The notes: a model not told the origin generated them from the letters alone. A DNA stretch of 11,637 nt from Vicinamibacteria bacterium (GCA_025938035.1 JAICQE010000144.1:1-11637), one strand, 5' to 3'; positions 1 through 6,290 are shown, counted from the stretch's first letter. A program made the numbers and translations.

Positions 1-186
1 CGCGTGCTCAAGGCCGACGACGCGACCAAGCACATTCCCATCGTGGCCCTGACCGGACATGCCCTTGCCGGCGCGTCCGAAGGCGCCCGCAAGGCGGGAT
101 GCGACTCGTTCGTCACCAAGCCGTGTCTGCCTGACGATCTGGTGGTCGAAGTCAAGCGGATGCTCAACACAATCAAACAAGGGTAG
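1..186 (+). CDS. Response-regulator receiver domain, C-terminal fragment (5' end outside window)
   Basis: The reading frame is open from base 1 and ends at TAG (184-186), leaving 61 residues. They match the last half of a CheY-like receiver fold. IPIVALTGHA is the beta-4 strand with the conserved switch Thr. AGCDSFVTKP holds the beta-5 strand with the conserved Lys-Pro pair, and the helix LPDDLVVEVKRML closes the domain. Nothing follows the domain, so the protein is either a stand-alone receiver or a hybrid histidine kinase ending in one; the missing 5' part would decide. Its stop lies 47 bp before the first gas-vesicle gene on the same strand. Co-transcription and a role in controlling gas-vesicle genes are possible, but this is inference from position only. 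Confidence 0.85.
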   Translation, partial: RVLKADDATKHIPIVALTGHALAGASEGARKAGCDSFVTKPCLPDDLVVEVKRMLNTIKQG

Positions 187-233
187 GCTGTAGCACTCAC
201 GAAGGGCGTTCCCGGAGAGCGCCGGAGTCCCGA

Positions 234-1334
234 ATGGCGAAGGCAAAGGCAGCAACCCGCAAGAGCGTCAAGAGCGTCCCCGCCCGCCGCGCGCGGCCGC
301 AACAGGCGGCCATGCCGCGCAGCATGCATCACCGCGGCAGCGGTGATACGCGCAAGGCCGTGCAGGTGCCGCAGAGCGGCGTGAAGCGCGGCACCGGTCC
401 GCGGTCCGCCGAGGCGCTCACGCGCGTGACGCACGAAACCGAGGTGCGCGGCACGGAAACGCGCGTCGAGCGCGTCGTCGAGCGCGCGCCGAAGCCGAGC
501 CTGCCCGACGTCGATCGCGCCAGCGCGGTCCGCGGCCGCTACGTCTATTGCATCATCCGCTCGACCCAGCCGCTGAAGTTCGGCGCCATCGGCATGGACG
601 AGACGTGGGCCGACGTCTACACGATCAACTACAAGGACATGGCCGCCGTGGTGTCGGACGTGCCGATTGCGCCGCTCGACTCGACGCGCGAGAACGTGCT
701 CGCCCACGAACGCGTCAACGAGACGGTGATGCGCGATCACACCGTCATCCCCATGTCGTTCGGGACCATTTTCAAGACGCGCGAGGACATTCTCGAGCTG
801 CTCCGTTCGGCCTACGAGGCGTTCGCCGACGTGCTGAACAAGATGCAGGACAAGCTCGAGTTCGGCCTCAAGGTGCTGTGGGACCGCGACGAGATGATCC
901 GCGCCATCGAGCAGGAAGACGAGGACATCCACCGGCTGAAGTCGGAGATCTCGTCGCAGAAGGGCTCGACGTATTTCGCCCGCATGCAGTACGGCCGATT
1001 GATCGACGCCGCCCTCCAGCAGCGCTCCGAACGCTACGTCGCCGAGTTCCTGCAGCGTCTGCGTGACGTGTCGGTCGCCTCGCGCGTCAACCGCGCCATC
1101 GGCGACAAGATGATCATGAACGCCGCGTTCCTCGTGCAGCGCGACCAGGAACAGGCGTTCGACCGGCGCATCAAGGACATCGCCTCGCACTACGACAAGC
1201 TGACCTTCAAGTACACGGGGCCGTGGCCGCCGTACAACTTCGTCAACATCCGGCTCAAGCTGGAGCGCGCCGGCCAGGGTCCGGAGAATCACAAGTCCGC
1301 GAATCCCAAGTCGCAAAAAGATCTCTATCCCTGA
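234..1334 (+). CDS. gvpL: Gas vesicle protein GvpF/GvpL family, with long basic N-terminal extension
   Basis: Encodes 366 residues. The GvpF/L fold starts at about residue 102 (GRYVYCIIRS) and ends with the family signature GPWPPYNFVNIRL (329-341). Between them lie the VLAHERVNETVM and VIPMSFGTIF segments typical of the family. GvpF/L proteins are minor components that bind other Gvp proteins and are needed for gas-vesicle assembly in the cytoplasm. Residues 1-100 are rich in Arg, Lys, Ala and Thr, look disordered and are not part of the usual domain; the family is commonly about 200-280 residues. The ATG at 234 has a GGAG six bases upstream, which supports the long start, although ATGs at 312 and 324 would shorten the tail. 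The C-terminal 20 residues come from a short tandem repeat. The TGA stop overlaps the ATG of gvpG by one base. Whether this copy is the F or L orthologue cannot be decided by reading. Confidence 0.9.
   Translation: MAKAKAATRKSVKSVPARRARPQQAAMPRSMHHRGSGDTRKAVQVPQSGVKRGTGPRSAEALTRVTHETEVRGTETRVERVVERAPKPSLPDVDRASAVRGRYVYCIIRSTQPLKFGAIGMDETWADVYTINYKDMAAVVSDVPIAPLDSTRENVLAHERVNETVMRDHTVIPMSFGTIFKTREDILELLRSAYEAFADVLNKMQDKLEFGLKVLWDRDEMIRAIEQEDEDIHRLKSEISSQKGSTYFARMQYGRLIDAALQQRSERYVAEFLQRLRDVSVASRVNRAIGDKMIMNAAFLVQRDQEQAFDRRIKDIASHYDKLTFKYTGPWPPYNFVNIRLKLERAGQGPENHKSANPKSQKDLYP
1286..1315 (+). repeat. Two-copy 15-bp tandem repeat at the 3' end of the first gvpF/L gene
   Basis: Two adjacent 15-bp units (1286-1300 and 1301-1315) share the core GAATC(A/C)CAAGTC. 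They encode the hydrophilic ENHKSANPKSQ tail that follows the conserved GvpF/L domain. This looks like a simple repeat that has lengthened the C-terminus. Confidence 0.55.
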
Positions 1335-1750
1335 TGTTCATTCTCGACTCGCTGATGATCTCCGGCATTCGATGGGTGCTCGAGACGGCGGTGACGGCCG
1401 CCGAGGCCGAGATGAACGACGACTCCGTGCTGCGGGAGCAGCTGCTCGAAGCCGAGATGCGCCGCGAGACAGGCGAGATCACCGACGCGGAGTTCCGCGA
1501 CATCGAGACGGATCTGCTGGCGCGCATCCGCGAGATCAAGGAGCGCCGCGAGGGCGGCAGCGGGCCGATCGACATGGGCGTGCAGCCGATCGAGACGACG
1601 GGCGACAGCCGCTTCCAGGTCGAAGCGTCCGTCTCCGGAGATTTTCACGAGGAGGTGGAACGTTCGGGACCTGCTGAAGAACGCGGCACGCCTCGAACGT
1701 CTCGAACGTCTCGAACGACTCGAACGATTCGAACGACTCGGTCCAAGTGA
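1334..1750 (+). CDS. gvpG: Gas vesicle protein GvpG with repeat-derived C-terminal tail
   Basis: Encodes 138 residues from the ATG at 1334, whose A is also the last base of the preceding gene's TGA stop (TGATG), indicating translational coupling. Residues 1-75 match the small helical GvpG family: a hydrophobic start (MFILDSLMISGIRWVLETAV), then a charged helix with LREQLLEAEMRRETGEITDAEF and LLARIREIKERRE. GvpG is an accessory assembly protein that works with GvpF/L; its exact role is not settled. Typical GvpG proteins are roughly 80-100 residues. The extra 50 or so here run from a Gly/Pro linker into a tail of RTS/RTT triplets encoded by a 9-bp tandem repeat. The last four bases (GTGA) overlap the GTG start of the next gvpF/L gene. 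A longer frame opens upstream at 1223, but it lies inside gvpL and lacks family similarity. Confidence 0.88.
   Translation: MFILDSLMISGIRWVLETAVTAAEAEMNDDSVLREQLLEAEMRRETGEITDAEFRDIETDLLARIREIKERREGGSGPIDMGVQPIETTGDSRFQVEASVSGDFHEEVERSGPAEERGTPRTSRTSRTTRTIRTTRSK
1692..1741 (+). repeat. 9-bp tandem repeat (CTCGAACGW), about 5.5 copies, in gvpG
   Basis: Units at 1692, 1701, 1710, 1719 and 1728 read CTCGAACGT twice, CTCGAACGA twice and TTCGAACGA, followed by a partial unit. Because the period is 9 bp, the repeat stays in frame and encodes RTS-RTS-RTT-RTI-RTT-RS. Copy number could vary between strains without breaking gvpG. Confidence 0.85.
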
Positions 1751-2574
1751 CTCCCTCGCTCACCTACGTCTACTGCCTGGTCCGCAGCCCGAAGGCTCCG
1801 GCCACCGGCGCGGTTCGCGGTCCGATGCCGGGCGCGCGCGGCGTGCGCGTGCTGCAAGCGGGGCCGGACACCTGGGCGATCGTCTCCTCCGTGCCGGCGC
1901 GTGAGTACGACGAAGCGATGCTGGCCAGCGGCCTGCAGAACATCGACTGGGTCGGCCGCCGCGCGATGGCGCACGAAACCGTGGTCGAACACTTTCTCAC
2001 TGCGCCGGCCGTGCTGCCGCTGCAGCTCTTCACGCTGTTCACCTCGGATGAACGCGCCCTCGAGTATGTCGCGCAGGAGTGGCGGCGAATCGATCGGATC
2101 CTGACTCGCTTCGATCGGCAGCTCGAATGGGGACTGCGCCTGTCGTTCGACGAACGCGCCGCGCGGCAGGCGGTCGAGGACAGCCATCGATCGCGTCGGA
2201 CGCGCCGAGGTGGGGAGGCCGAGTCGGGCGCGGCGTATCTCGCCCGCAAGCGGGACCTGTTCGACGTGACGCGTGTTCAGCTGGCGGCGGCCCGAACGGC
2301 AGCCGATCGGCTGTACCGGGCGATGTCGCGTGAGGCCACCGAGGCACGCCGGCGCCGTTCGACCGAGCAGGCCACGCCCGGATCGCGGCTCCTGCTCGAC
2401 GCGGCGTTCCTCGTTCCCGCCCGCGGTGCCGGCGCGTTTCGCAGCGCGCTGCGTCAGCAGGCGCGGCGGCTGTCCGGATCCGGGCTCGTCGTCTCACTGA
2501 CCGGTCCATGGCCCCCGTACAACTTCATTGATCCACCGAGACCCCGCCGTGCCGCGTCGAAGAAGCGACGCTGA
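1747..2574 (+). CDS. gvpF: Gas vesicle protein GvpF/GvpL family, second copy
   Basis: Encodes 275 residues from a GTG start at 1747 that overlaps the gvpG stop by four bases (GTGA). The N-terminus YVYCLVRS (residues 7-14) fits the family start, so little can be missing. A central helical part (MAHETVVEHFL, LPLQLFTLFTSDERALEYV, DRQLEWGLRLSF) leads to the signature GPWPPYNF at 253-260. GvpF/L proteins help nucleate or assemble the gas-vesicle shell. The protein ends in a basic tail (PPRPRRAASKKRR) beyond the domain. Its 3' end overlaps the start of the next small gvp gene in another frame. This copy and the first one both keep the complete signature; assigning F or L to either would need a phylogeny. 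Confidence 0.9.
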   Translation: MTPSLTYVYCLVRSPKAPATGAVRGPMPGARGVRVLQAGPDTWAIVSSVPAREYDEAMLASGLQNIDWVGRRAMAHETVVEHFLTAPAVLPLQLFTLFTSDERALEYVAQEWRRIDRILTRFDRQLEWGLRLSFDERAARQAVEDSHRSRRTRRGGEAESGAAYLARKRDLFDVTRVQLAAARTAADRLYRAMSREATEARRRRSTEQATPGSRLLLDAAFLVPARGAGAFRSALRQQARRLSGSGLVVSLTGPWPPYNFIDPPRPRRAASKKRR

Positions 2575-2839
2575 AGCCGTTCTCGATTCCAGCGAGGCGT
2601 CGCTGCTGGACATCGTCGATAACGTCCTGAACAAAGGCGTCGTGCTGAGCGGCGACCTGACGATCGCGCTGGCACAGGTCGATCTGGTCTATGCGCGGCT
2701 GTCCGTGCTGCTGTGCGCGGCCGATCGGGTGCTGCCGAACGAGGATCCCGACTTCATCGAGCGCCATCATGCACGGCGAAGACGGCGCGCAGCCGTCCGC
2801 CTTCGCGCTGCGCGCGTCGGCGGGACAGGCCAGAAATAG
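2549..2839 (+). CDS. Small gas vesicle protein of the GvpA/GvpJ/GvpM/GvpS family
   Basis: Encodes 96 residues from the GTG at 2549 or 103 from a TTG at 2528. Neither has a clear ribosome-binding site, so the start is uncertain; both overlap the end of the upstream gvpF/L gene. Residues from SLLDIVDNVLNKGVVLSGDL through TIALAQVDLVYARLSVLL match the helix-strand-strand-helix core of the GvpA superfamily. The GDLTIALAQVDLVY version is closer to the minor J/M/S proteins than to the main shell protein GvpA, whose hallmark is a D-K-G-V-V-I-D-A-W stretch. Such minor proteins are thought to act at vesicle tips or during nucleation. The C-terminal third (HHARRRRRAAVRLRAAR) is strongly basic. I cannot choose between J, M and S. 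Confidence 0.8.
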   Translation: MPRRRSDAEAVLDSSEASLLDIVDNVLNKGVVLSGDLTIALAQVDLVYARLSVLLCAADRVLPNEDPDFIERHHARRRRRAAVRLRAARVGGTGQK

Positions 2840-2851
2840 GTTGCGGCTGTG

Positions 2852-3493
2852 ATGGTTCTCGCCATTGTCGCCAGCCGCGGCGCTCCGCAATCGTTGCGCT
2901 CCCGGGATGGCGGCCGGCTGCGCGTCGTTCGCGAACGCGCAGTCGCTGCGGTCGTGACCAACCGCATGGAGCGATCGGCGCCGACGGCGGGCAACCTGCG
3001 GCGTTACGATCGCCTGATGCGCGAGCTCGCCGAACGGTTTCCCGCGATCCTTCCCGTGCGGTTCGGCACGCGAATGGCTGAAGATGAGTTGAAGAGCATG
3101 CTGGTCTCTCGTCGCAGGGCTTTCGCCCTTGGCCTCGCCCATGTGCGGAAGCGGGCGCAGATGACCGTTCGAGTGGTCCGCCACCACGCCGCCTCCGAGC
3201 GTCGCCCCACGACGGCTCCACTGACGGGGCGCGACTACCTGAGGAGCCGGGCCCGTGCGGCCGCGGCTCAACGCGCGGTACCGGGTTTCGAGCCGGTCCG
3301 GAACGCCGTGGCGCGATGGGTGCGCGACGAACGCGTTGAGCACCGTGCCGGAGTGTCCAGCGTTTACCACCTCATTCCGCGCTCATCGGCGGCCGCGTAT
3401 CGCCGTGCGGCGCAGAGCTCGGCCGCGTCGTCGGGTATCACCGCCATCGTCAGCGGACCCTGGCCGCCGTACGCATTCGCGGCATTCGAGTAG
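2852..3493 (+). CDS. Gas vesicle protein GvpF/GvpL family, third and divergent copy
   Basis: Encodes 213 residues from the ATG at 2852; a GTG directly before it (2849) is an equivalent alternative. The C-terminal signature GPWPPYAF near the end and the FPAILPVRFGTRM segment place it in the GvpF/L family. It is the shortest and most degenerate of the three copies. The N-terminus is MVLAIVAS instead of the Y-x-Y-C opening, and the middle is Arg/Ala-rich (LRSRARAAAAQRAVPG). It lies 12 bp after the small gvp gene and 3 bp before gvpK, so it is part of the same operon. It may have a specialised role beside the two longer paralogues, but that is inference. Confidence 0.82.
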   Translation: MVLAIVASRGAPQSLRSRDGGRLRVVRERAVAAVVTNRMERSAPTAGNLRRYDRLMRELAERFPAILPVRFGTRMAEDELKSMLVSRRRAFALGLAHVRKRAQMTVRVVRHHAASERRPTTAPLTGRDYLRSRARAAAAQRAVPGFEPVRNAVARWVRDERVEHRAGVSSVYHLIPRSSAAAYRRAAQSSAASSGITAIVSGPWPPYAFAAFE

Positions 3494-3496
3494 CGC

Positions 3497-3976
3497 ATGG
3501 CGCGTTCAGCATCGAAGCCGCGGAGGCGCAGGGTGACGGTCGGGACACAGAAGAAGTCGCCGAAGCGACGCCGGTCGCTTGTCGCGAAGGCGGAGCCTGC
3601 CGCGCCGAAGCGACGCCGTTCGCTTGTCGCGAAGGCGGGTGGACTGACCATCACCGAGGTTGCCGAGCTGGACGACCTGCGTCGCGAGCTGGAACGCGCG
3701 ACGGGCAGGAGTCCGCTGCGCTGGAACGCCGATCCGGACGACGTCCAGCGGTCGGTCGCGCAGCTCGTCCTCACGCTGGTCGAATTCATTCGCAAGCTGC
3801 TCGAGCGGCAGGCCATCCGTCGAATGGAGGCTGGCACGTTGACCGACCGGCAGACCGAGGACATCGGCCGCGCGCTGATGCAGCTCGAAGCGACCGTTCG
3901 CGACCTCGCCGCACGATTCGGCATTTCCATCGAGGACCTCAACCTCGACCTCGGGCCGGCAGGCAAATTGATCTAG
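3497..3976 (+). CDS. gvpK: Gas vesicle protein GvpK with repeat-expanded N-terminus
   Basis: Encodes 159 residues. The C-terminal 85 residues are a textbook GvpK domain: LRWNADPDDVQRSVAQLVLT, a helix LLERQAIRRMEAGTLTDRQ, and the closing EDLNLDLGPAGKLI. GvpK is a small accessory protein required for gas-vesicle formation in several systems. The first 50 residues are not part of the domain. They are basic and contain the string PKRRRSLVAKA twice, encoded by a 45-bp-period direct repeat, each unit containing a hairpin. The ATG at 3497 is only three bases past the preceding stop. It is the last gas-vesicle gene recognised on this side, since the next gene is an unrelated lipid kinase after a 127-bp gap. 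Confidence 0.9.
   Translation: MARSASKPRRRRVTVGTQKKSPKRRRSLVAKAEPAAPKRRRSLVAKAGGLTITEVAELDDLRRELERATGRSPLRWNADPDDVQRSVAQLVLTLVEFIRKLLERQAIRRMEAGTLTDRQTEDIGRALMQLEATVRDLAARFGISIEDLNLDLGPAGKLI
3558..3638 (+). repeat. Two-copy palindromic repeat inserted in frame in gvpK
   Basis: Two 36-bp copies (3558-3593 and 3603-3638) differ at one base and are spaced by a 45-bp period. The first contains the inverted repeat AAGCGAC-GCCG-GTCGCTT (3563-3580). The second has the shorter stem AAGCGA/TCGCTT (3608-3625). The spacing is a multiple of three, so gvpK stays open and gains PKRRRSLVAKA twice. This looks like a REP-like interspersed palindrome rather than protein-driven duplication. Confidence 0.75.
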
Positions 3977-4030
3977 CTGGTGAGATTGCGGAGTTAACGG
4001 CTTCACAACGCAACGCCTCCACCCGAATGC

Positions 4031-4057
4031 TCTTCGTTCGTCTTCGTTCCTTCGTTG
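4031..4057 (+). repeat. Short T/C-rich direct repeat in the gap after gvpK
   Basis: TCTTCGTTCG (4031-4040) is followed by TCTTCGTTCC (4041-4050) and a partial TTCGTTG. The 127-bp gap between gvpK and the lipid kinase holds this repeat and no clear terminator or ORF. A TGTAAAA (4062-4068) could be part of a -10 box for the kinase, but no matching -35 is evident. Confidence 0.45.
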
Positions 4058-4103
4058 TTGATGTAAAACCGTTCCCTCCGTAACCTCAGTGGCCTCGCCT
4101 CCT

Positions 4104-5084
4104 ATGCGCGCACACCTGATCGTCAACCCGTCATCAGGCACCGATCGCGCGGTCGAGATGCTGCCGCTGATGCGGTCCCGACTCGGCGCCTTATTCGAGG
4201 ACCTCATCGTGACCGTCACCGCGGGCGCGGACGATCTGAAGAAGGCAGCGGCGCGGACCGTCGCAGAAAACTGCGCCGCGTTGTACGTGGCTGGGGGCGA
4301 CGGCACGGTGAACGGTGCTCTTCGCGGAGTGCTCGAGTCGAGCGCGCGGCCGGCGATTCCCATTGGCATCATTCCATGTGGAACCGGCAACGATTTTTCG
4401 AAGGCGCTCGGACTCGGCGATGAGCCGGAACCAGCGCTCGATCGTCTGCTGGACCCGCACGTCGTGGCGGCGGACGTCGGCATGATGAACGATCGTCCGT
4501 TCATCAACACGTCGGCGGGCGGACTCATCGCCGAGACGTCCGAAGTCGTGACCCCGGCGCTCAAGGACGTCGCCGGCAAAGTGGCCTATCTCATAGGCGG
4601 CGCACGCGCGCTCGTCGCCGCGGAACCGCTCAACGTCCGGCTGCTGGTCGCGTCGGAGCGGTCGGCAGCGGGTCCACTGCCTGAGCTGCTGCCCGTCGGG
4701 GAGTCCGCCGTTCAGCTGTTTGCCGTGTGCAACGCCCCGTTCATCGGCGGCGGCTACGCGATTGCCCCAAATGCGTTGATCGACGACGGCCTGCTCGACG
4801 TCATCGTCGTGCCGCGCATGCCGGTGCTGGAGTTGCTCGGCACGCTGCAGCGCATAGCCGCGTCCGGCGAGCCAGGGCGCGATGACGTGATGTCCTTCCG
4901 GAGCGCGCGGTTCGATCTGGTTTTCGATCGCCGCGCGCGCGTCAATATCGACGGCGAAGTACTCGAGGTGGACCGCTGTGTCTACCGGGTGCGATCCGGC
5001 GGCGCCTCGTTTTTTTGCGGGCCGGAGCCGCGTGCGGCGGCCGCCCCGGTTCCGTTTGCCGGCTGGCAGCGCGGGCACCAGTAA
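4104..5084 (+). CDS. Diacylglycerol kinase / YegS-type lipid kinase family protein
   Basis: Encodes 326 residues from the ATG at 4104. An in-frame GTG at 4089 adds five residues, but the family normally begins M-R-x-x-L-I-V-N-P, which favours the ATG (MRAHLIVNPSSG). The nucleotide-binding motif GGDGTVNGAL sits near residue 64 and the GTGNDFSKALG motif near residue 93; both define the DAGK catalytic domain. Later features are the GGYAIAPNALIDDGLLDV block and the closing NIDGEVLEV strand. Such enzymes phosphorylate diacylglycerol, sphingoid bases or related lipids with ATP, often recycling diacylglycerol into phospholipid synthesis; the substrate here cannot be read. No ribosome-binding site is visible. 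The last 103 bp overlap the convergent nei2 gene, and the final residues (AAAAPVPFAGWQRGHQ) look like an unconserved tail. Confidence 0.9.
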   Translation: MRAHLIVNPSSGTDRAVEMLPLMRSRLGALFEDLIVTVTAGADDLKKAAARTVAENCAALYVAGGDGTVNGALRGVLESSARPAIPIGIIPCGTGNDFSKALGLGDEPEPALDRLLDPHVVAADVGMMNDRPFINTSAGGLIAETSEVVTPALKDVAGKVAYLIGGARALVAAEPLNVRLLVASERSAAGPLPELLPVGESAVQLFAVCNAPFIGGGYAIAPNALIDDGLLDVIVVPRMPVLELLGTLQRIAASGEPGRDDVMSFRSARFDLVFDRRARVNIDGEVLEVDRCVYRVRSGGASFFCGPEPRAAAAPVPFAGWQRGHQ

Positions 5085-5884
5085 GTGGAGCGCGCGTGTA
5101 GTCCCTGCCGCCGGCGCGAAATCGGACCGCCGCATCGGCGGCACGGTTTACCGGCGCGGCCATAAACCCAGAGGCGCGCCGCCGGATCGTAGCGGCCGGT
5201 TGTGCGGCGCAGGCCGCGATACGTTTCGATTGCCGCCGGCGCCCCTTCGGCGACGTTGGCCCGCATGAATGTCACCGCCGCCGCGACGAGGCGATCGACG
5301 TCCGCCGGTGCGAGATCCCGCACCTTCACGAACGGATTCACCCGGGCGGCGAAGAGCACCTCCGACTTGTAGACGTTGCCGATCCCGGCGATGGCGCTCT
5401 GGTCCAGCAGCGCGTCTGCGATTTCCGCGTCACCGCGCGCGATGATGCGGGCCGAAGATTCGGCGGCGTTGAAGCCGTCCGCCAGCGGATCCGGTCCGAG
5501 CTCGCGAATCTGCCGTGACCGCTCCAGCGTGGCAGGCGTTGCCAACTCCGCCACGGGCACGTCGAACGCAACGGCATGGATGTCCTGTGTCTCCACAACA
5601 ATGCGCATGCTGTGATGCGGACGCTGCCATCGCTCGTGCGGGCGATAGATGTGCCAGGACCCGTGCATCCGCATGTGCGTGCGGAGGACGAGGGCCCCGG
5701 AAAACCAGATCAGCAGGTGTTTGCCGCGTGCCTCGACGCGTTCGATTGTGCGGCCGCGGAGTGGTGTGTCCGCGTCGACGCGCGACAGCGCCGGGAAGAC
5801 GGACTCGAATCGGGTGACCGTGCGGCCCGCCAGCGCGCGCTGCAGCGTGCGGGCCGCCCGGAAGATTGTGTCGCCTTCAGGCAC
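4982..5884 (-). CDS. nei2: Fpg/Nei-family DNA glycosylase/AP lyase, Nei2 (endonuclease VIII) type
   Basis: Encodes 300 residues from a GTG start, which is fixed because the catalytic Pro must be residue 2 (MPEGDTIFRAA). Pro2 and Glu3 are the catalytic residues, with the conserved Lys55 in RGKHLLI. The helix-two-turn-helix is ALLDQSAIAGIGNVYKSEVL (159-178). A C4 zinc finger uses Cys248, 251, 270 and 273 (KPCRRCGG and YWCPRCQ). It excises oxidised bases, chiefly pyrimidines, and nicks the strand as a bifunctional glycosylase in base excision repair. The LWVYGRAGKPCRRCG stretch and the start resemble mycobacterial Nei2, which as I recall also lies next to lhr. Its start shares one base with the stop of the small acidic gene upstream. 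About 26 residues follow the zinc finger, where family members usually stop; this tail is antisense to the lipid-kinase 3' end. Confidence 0.93.
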   Translation of the reverse strand: MPEGDTIFRAARTLQRALAGRTVTRFESVFPALSRVDADTPLRGRTIERVEARGKHLLIWFSGALVLRTHMRMHGSWHIYRPHERWQRPHHSMRIVVETQDIHAVAFDVPVAELATPATLERSRQIRELGPDPLADGFNAAESSARIIARGDAEIADALLDQSAIAGIGNVYKSEVLFAARVNPFVKVRDLAPADVDRLVAAAVTFMRANVAEGAPAAIETYRGLRRTTGRYDPAARLWVYGRAGKPCRRCGGPISRRRQGLHARSTYWCPRCQPANGTGAAAARGSGPQKNEAPPDRTR

Positions 5885-6132
5885 TACGGCTCGTCAACGG
5901 TGTCGTCCCGATCGACGTCCGATTCCGCACTGTCCGGATCGACGTCGCCAAGATCTTCGTGTTCCACCGACTTGCGTCCCTGCGCGGCTTCGTCGTAGCC
6001 GCGATTGTGTTCGGTCTCGACGCCTTCGCGTTCGGCCTTCTGATCCCGATCGTTCGAAGAGCGGATCGCGTCGTGTTCGCTCTCGCGTGTGTCGCCGGCG
6101 CGCTCCGGTCCCGTGCGTCGCGTATCAGCCAT
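5884..6132 (-). CDS. Small acidic hydrophilic protein of unknown function
   Basis: Encodes 82 residues starting at ATG 6132, chosen because a strong GGAGG lies seven bases upstream; an open frame continues further up (to 6228) but runs through a repeat. The protein is highly charged and apparently disordered. The N-terminal half mixes Arg/Lys with acidic residues (RESEHDAIRSSNDRDQKAER), and the C-terminal third is almost purely acidic (HEDLGDVDPDSAESDVDRDD). There is no Cys, no Trp, no hydrophobic core, no signal peptide and no membrane segment. I do not recognise the family. The TAG stop overlaps the GTG start of nei2 by one base, so the two are translationally coupled. The gene sits between lhr and nei2 and may be co-transcribed with them. 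A role as a DNA-mimic or repair cofactor is conceivable but unsupported. Confidence 0.75.
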   Translation of the reverse strand: MADTRRTGPERAGDTRESEHDAIRSSNDRDQKAEREGVETEHNRGYDEAAQGRKSVEHEDLGDVDPDSAESDVDRDDTVDEP

Positions 6133-6139
6133 GGATATC

Positions 6140-6144
6140 CCTCC
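6140..6144 (-). promoter_or_regulatory. Strong ribosome-binding site for the small acidic gene
   Basis: GGAGG on the minus strand lies seven bases before ATG 6132. It is the best Shine-Dalgarno match among the minus-strand genes here and decides the start of the 82-residue protein over upstream in-frame codons. Confidence 0.8.
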
Positions 6145-6176
6145 ACGGCTTCTTCCCGCAATGCGAATGCCATGGT

Positions 6177-6290
6177 GAGGCCTAAGGCCGAAGGCCCAAG
6201 GCCTAAGGAAAGAACGAGGCATGCTCATGTGTTAGCCGGGGTCGTCGCTTCGTTCTTCACTTGGGCCTTCGGCCTTAGCCCTTAGGCCTC
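6177..6290. repeat. Imperfect inverted repeat spanning the lhr stop codon
   Basis: Two 41-bp arms (6177-6217 and 6250-6290) flank a 32-bp spacer. Both arms begin GAGGCCTAAGG and end AAGAACGA when read inward, and share the core AAGGCCGAAGGCCCAAG, which is shifted between arms. The right arm lies inside the lhr frame, and the lhr TAA stop falls in the spacer. The element could form a large hairpin in the lhr-to-nei2 transcript and might attenuate it, but there is no T-tract, so it is not a typical intrinsic terminator. Confidence 0.8.

Noticed and set aside
1223..1333. Upstream extension of gvpG into gvpL
   Set aside because: The conserved GvpG protein starts at MFILDSLM, and the ATG at 1334 overlaps the preceding stop as expected for a coupled gene.
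2525..3370. 281-residue - strand open frame opposite the small gvp gene and third gvpF/L
   Set aside because: Both + strand genes have family signatures and fit the operon; this frame has none.
3558..3638. CRISPR array
   Set aside because: There are only two copies, the gap between them is 9 bp, and they code in frame within gvpK; the other repeats in the window are also too few or too short for CRISPR.
3986..4013. TTGCG...CGCAA inverted repeat after gvpK as a terminator
   Set aside because: The stem is only 5 bp with an 18-base loop and no T-tract follows.
3506..4579. 357-residue - strand open frame across gvpK and the lipid kinase start
   Set aside because: It is antisense to two genes with clear family motifs and shows Ser/Arg/Ala-rich low-complexity sequence without recognisable motifs.
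4191..5144. 317-residue - strand open frame opposite the lipid kinase
   Set aside because: It is a shadow of the kinase gene, and its 5' part also overlaps nei2 in another frame; no family resemblance.
5884..6228. Longer 114-residue version of the small acidic protein
   Set aside because: The extra N-terminus is translated from the inverted repeat and lacks a ribosome-binding site, whereas ATG 6132 has a strong GGAGG at good spacing.
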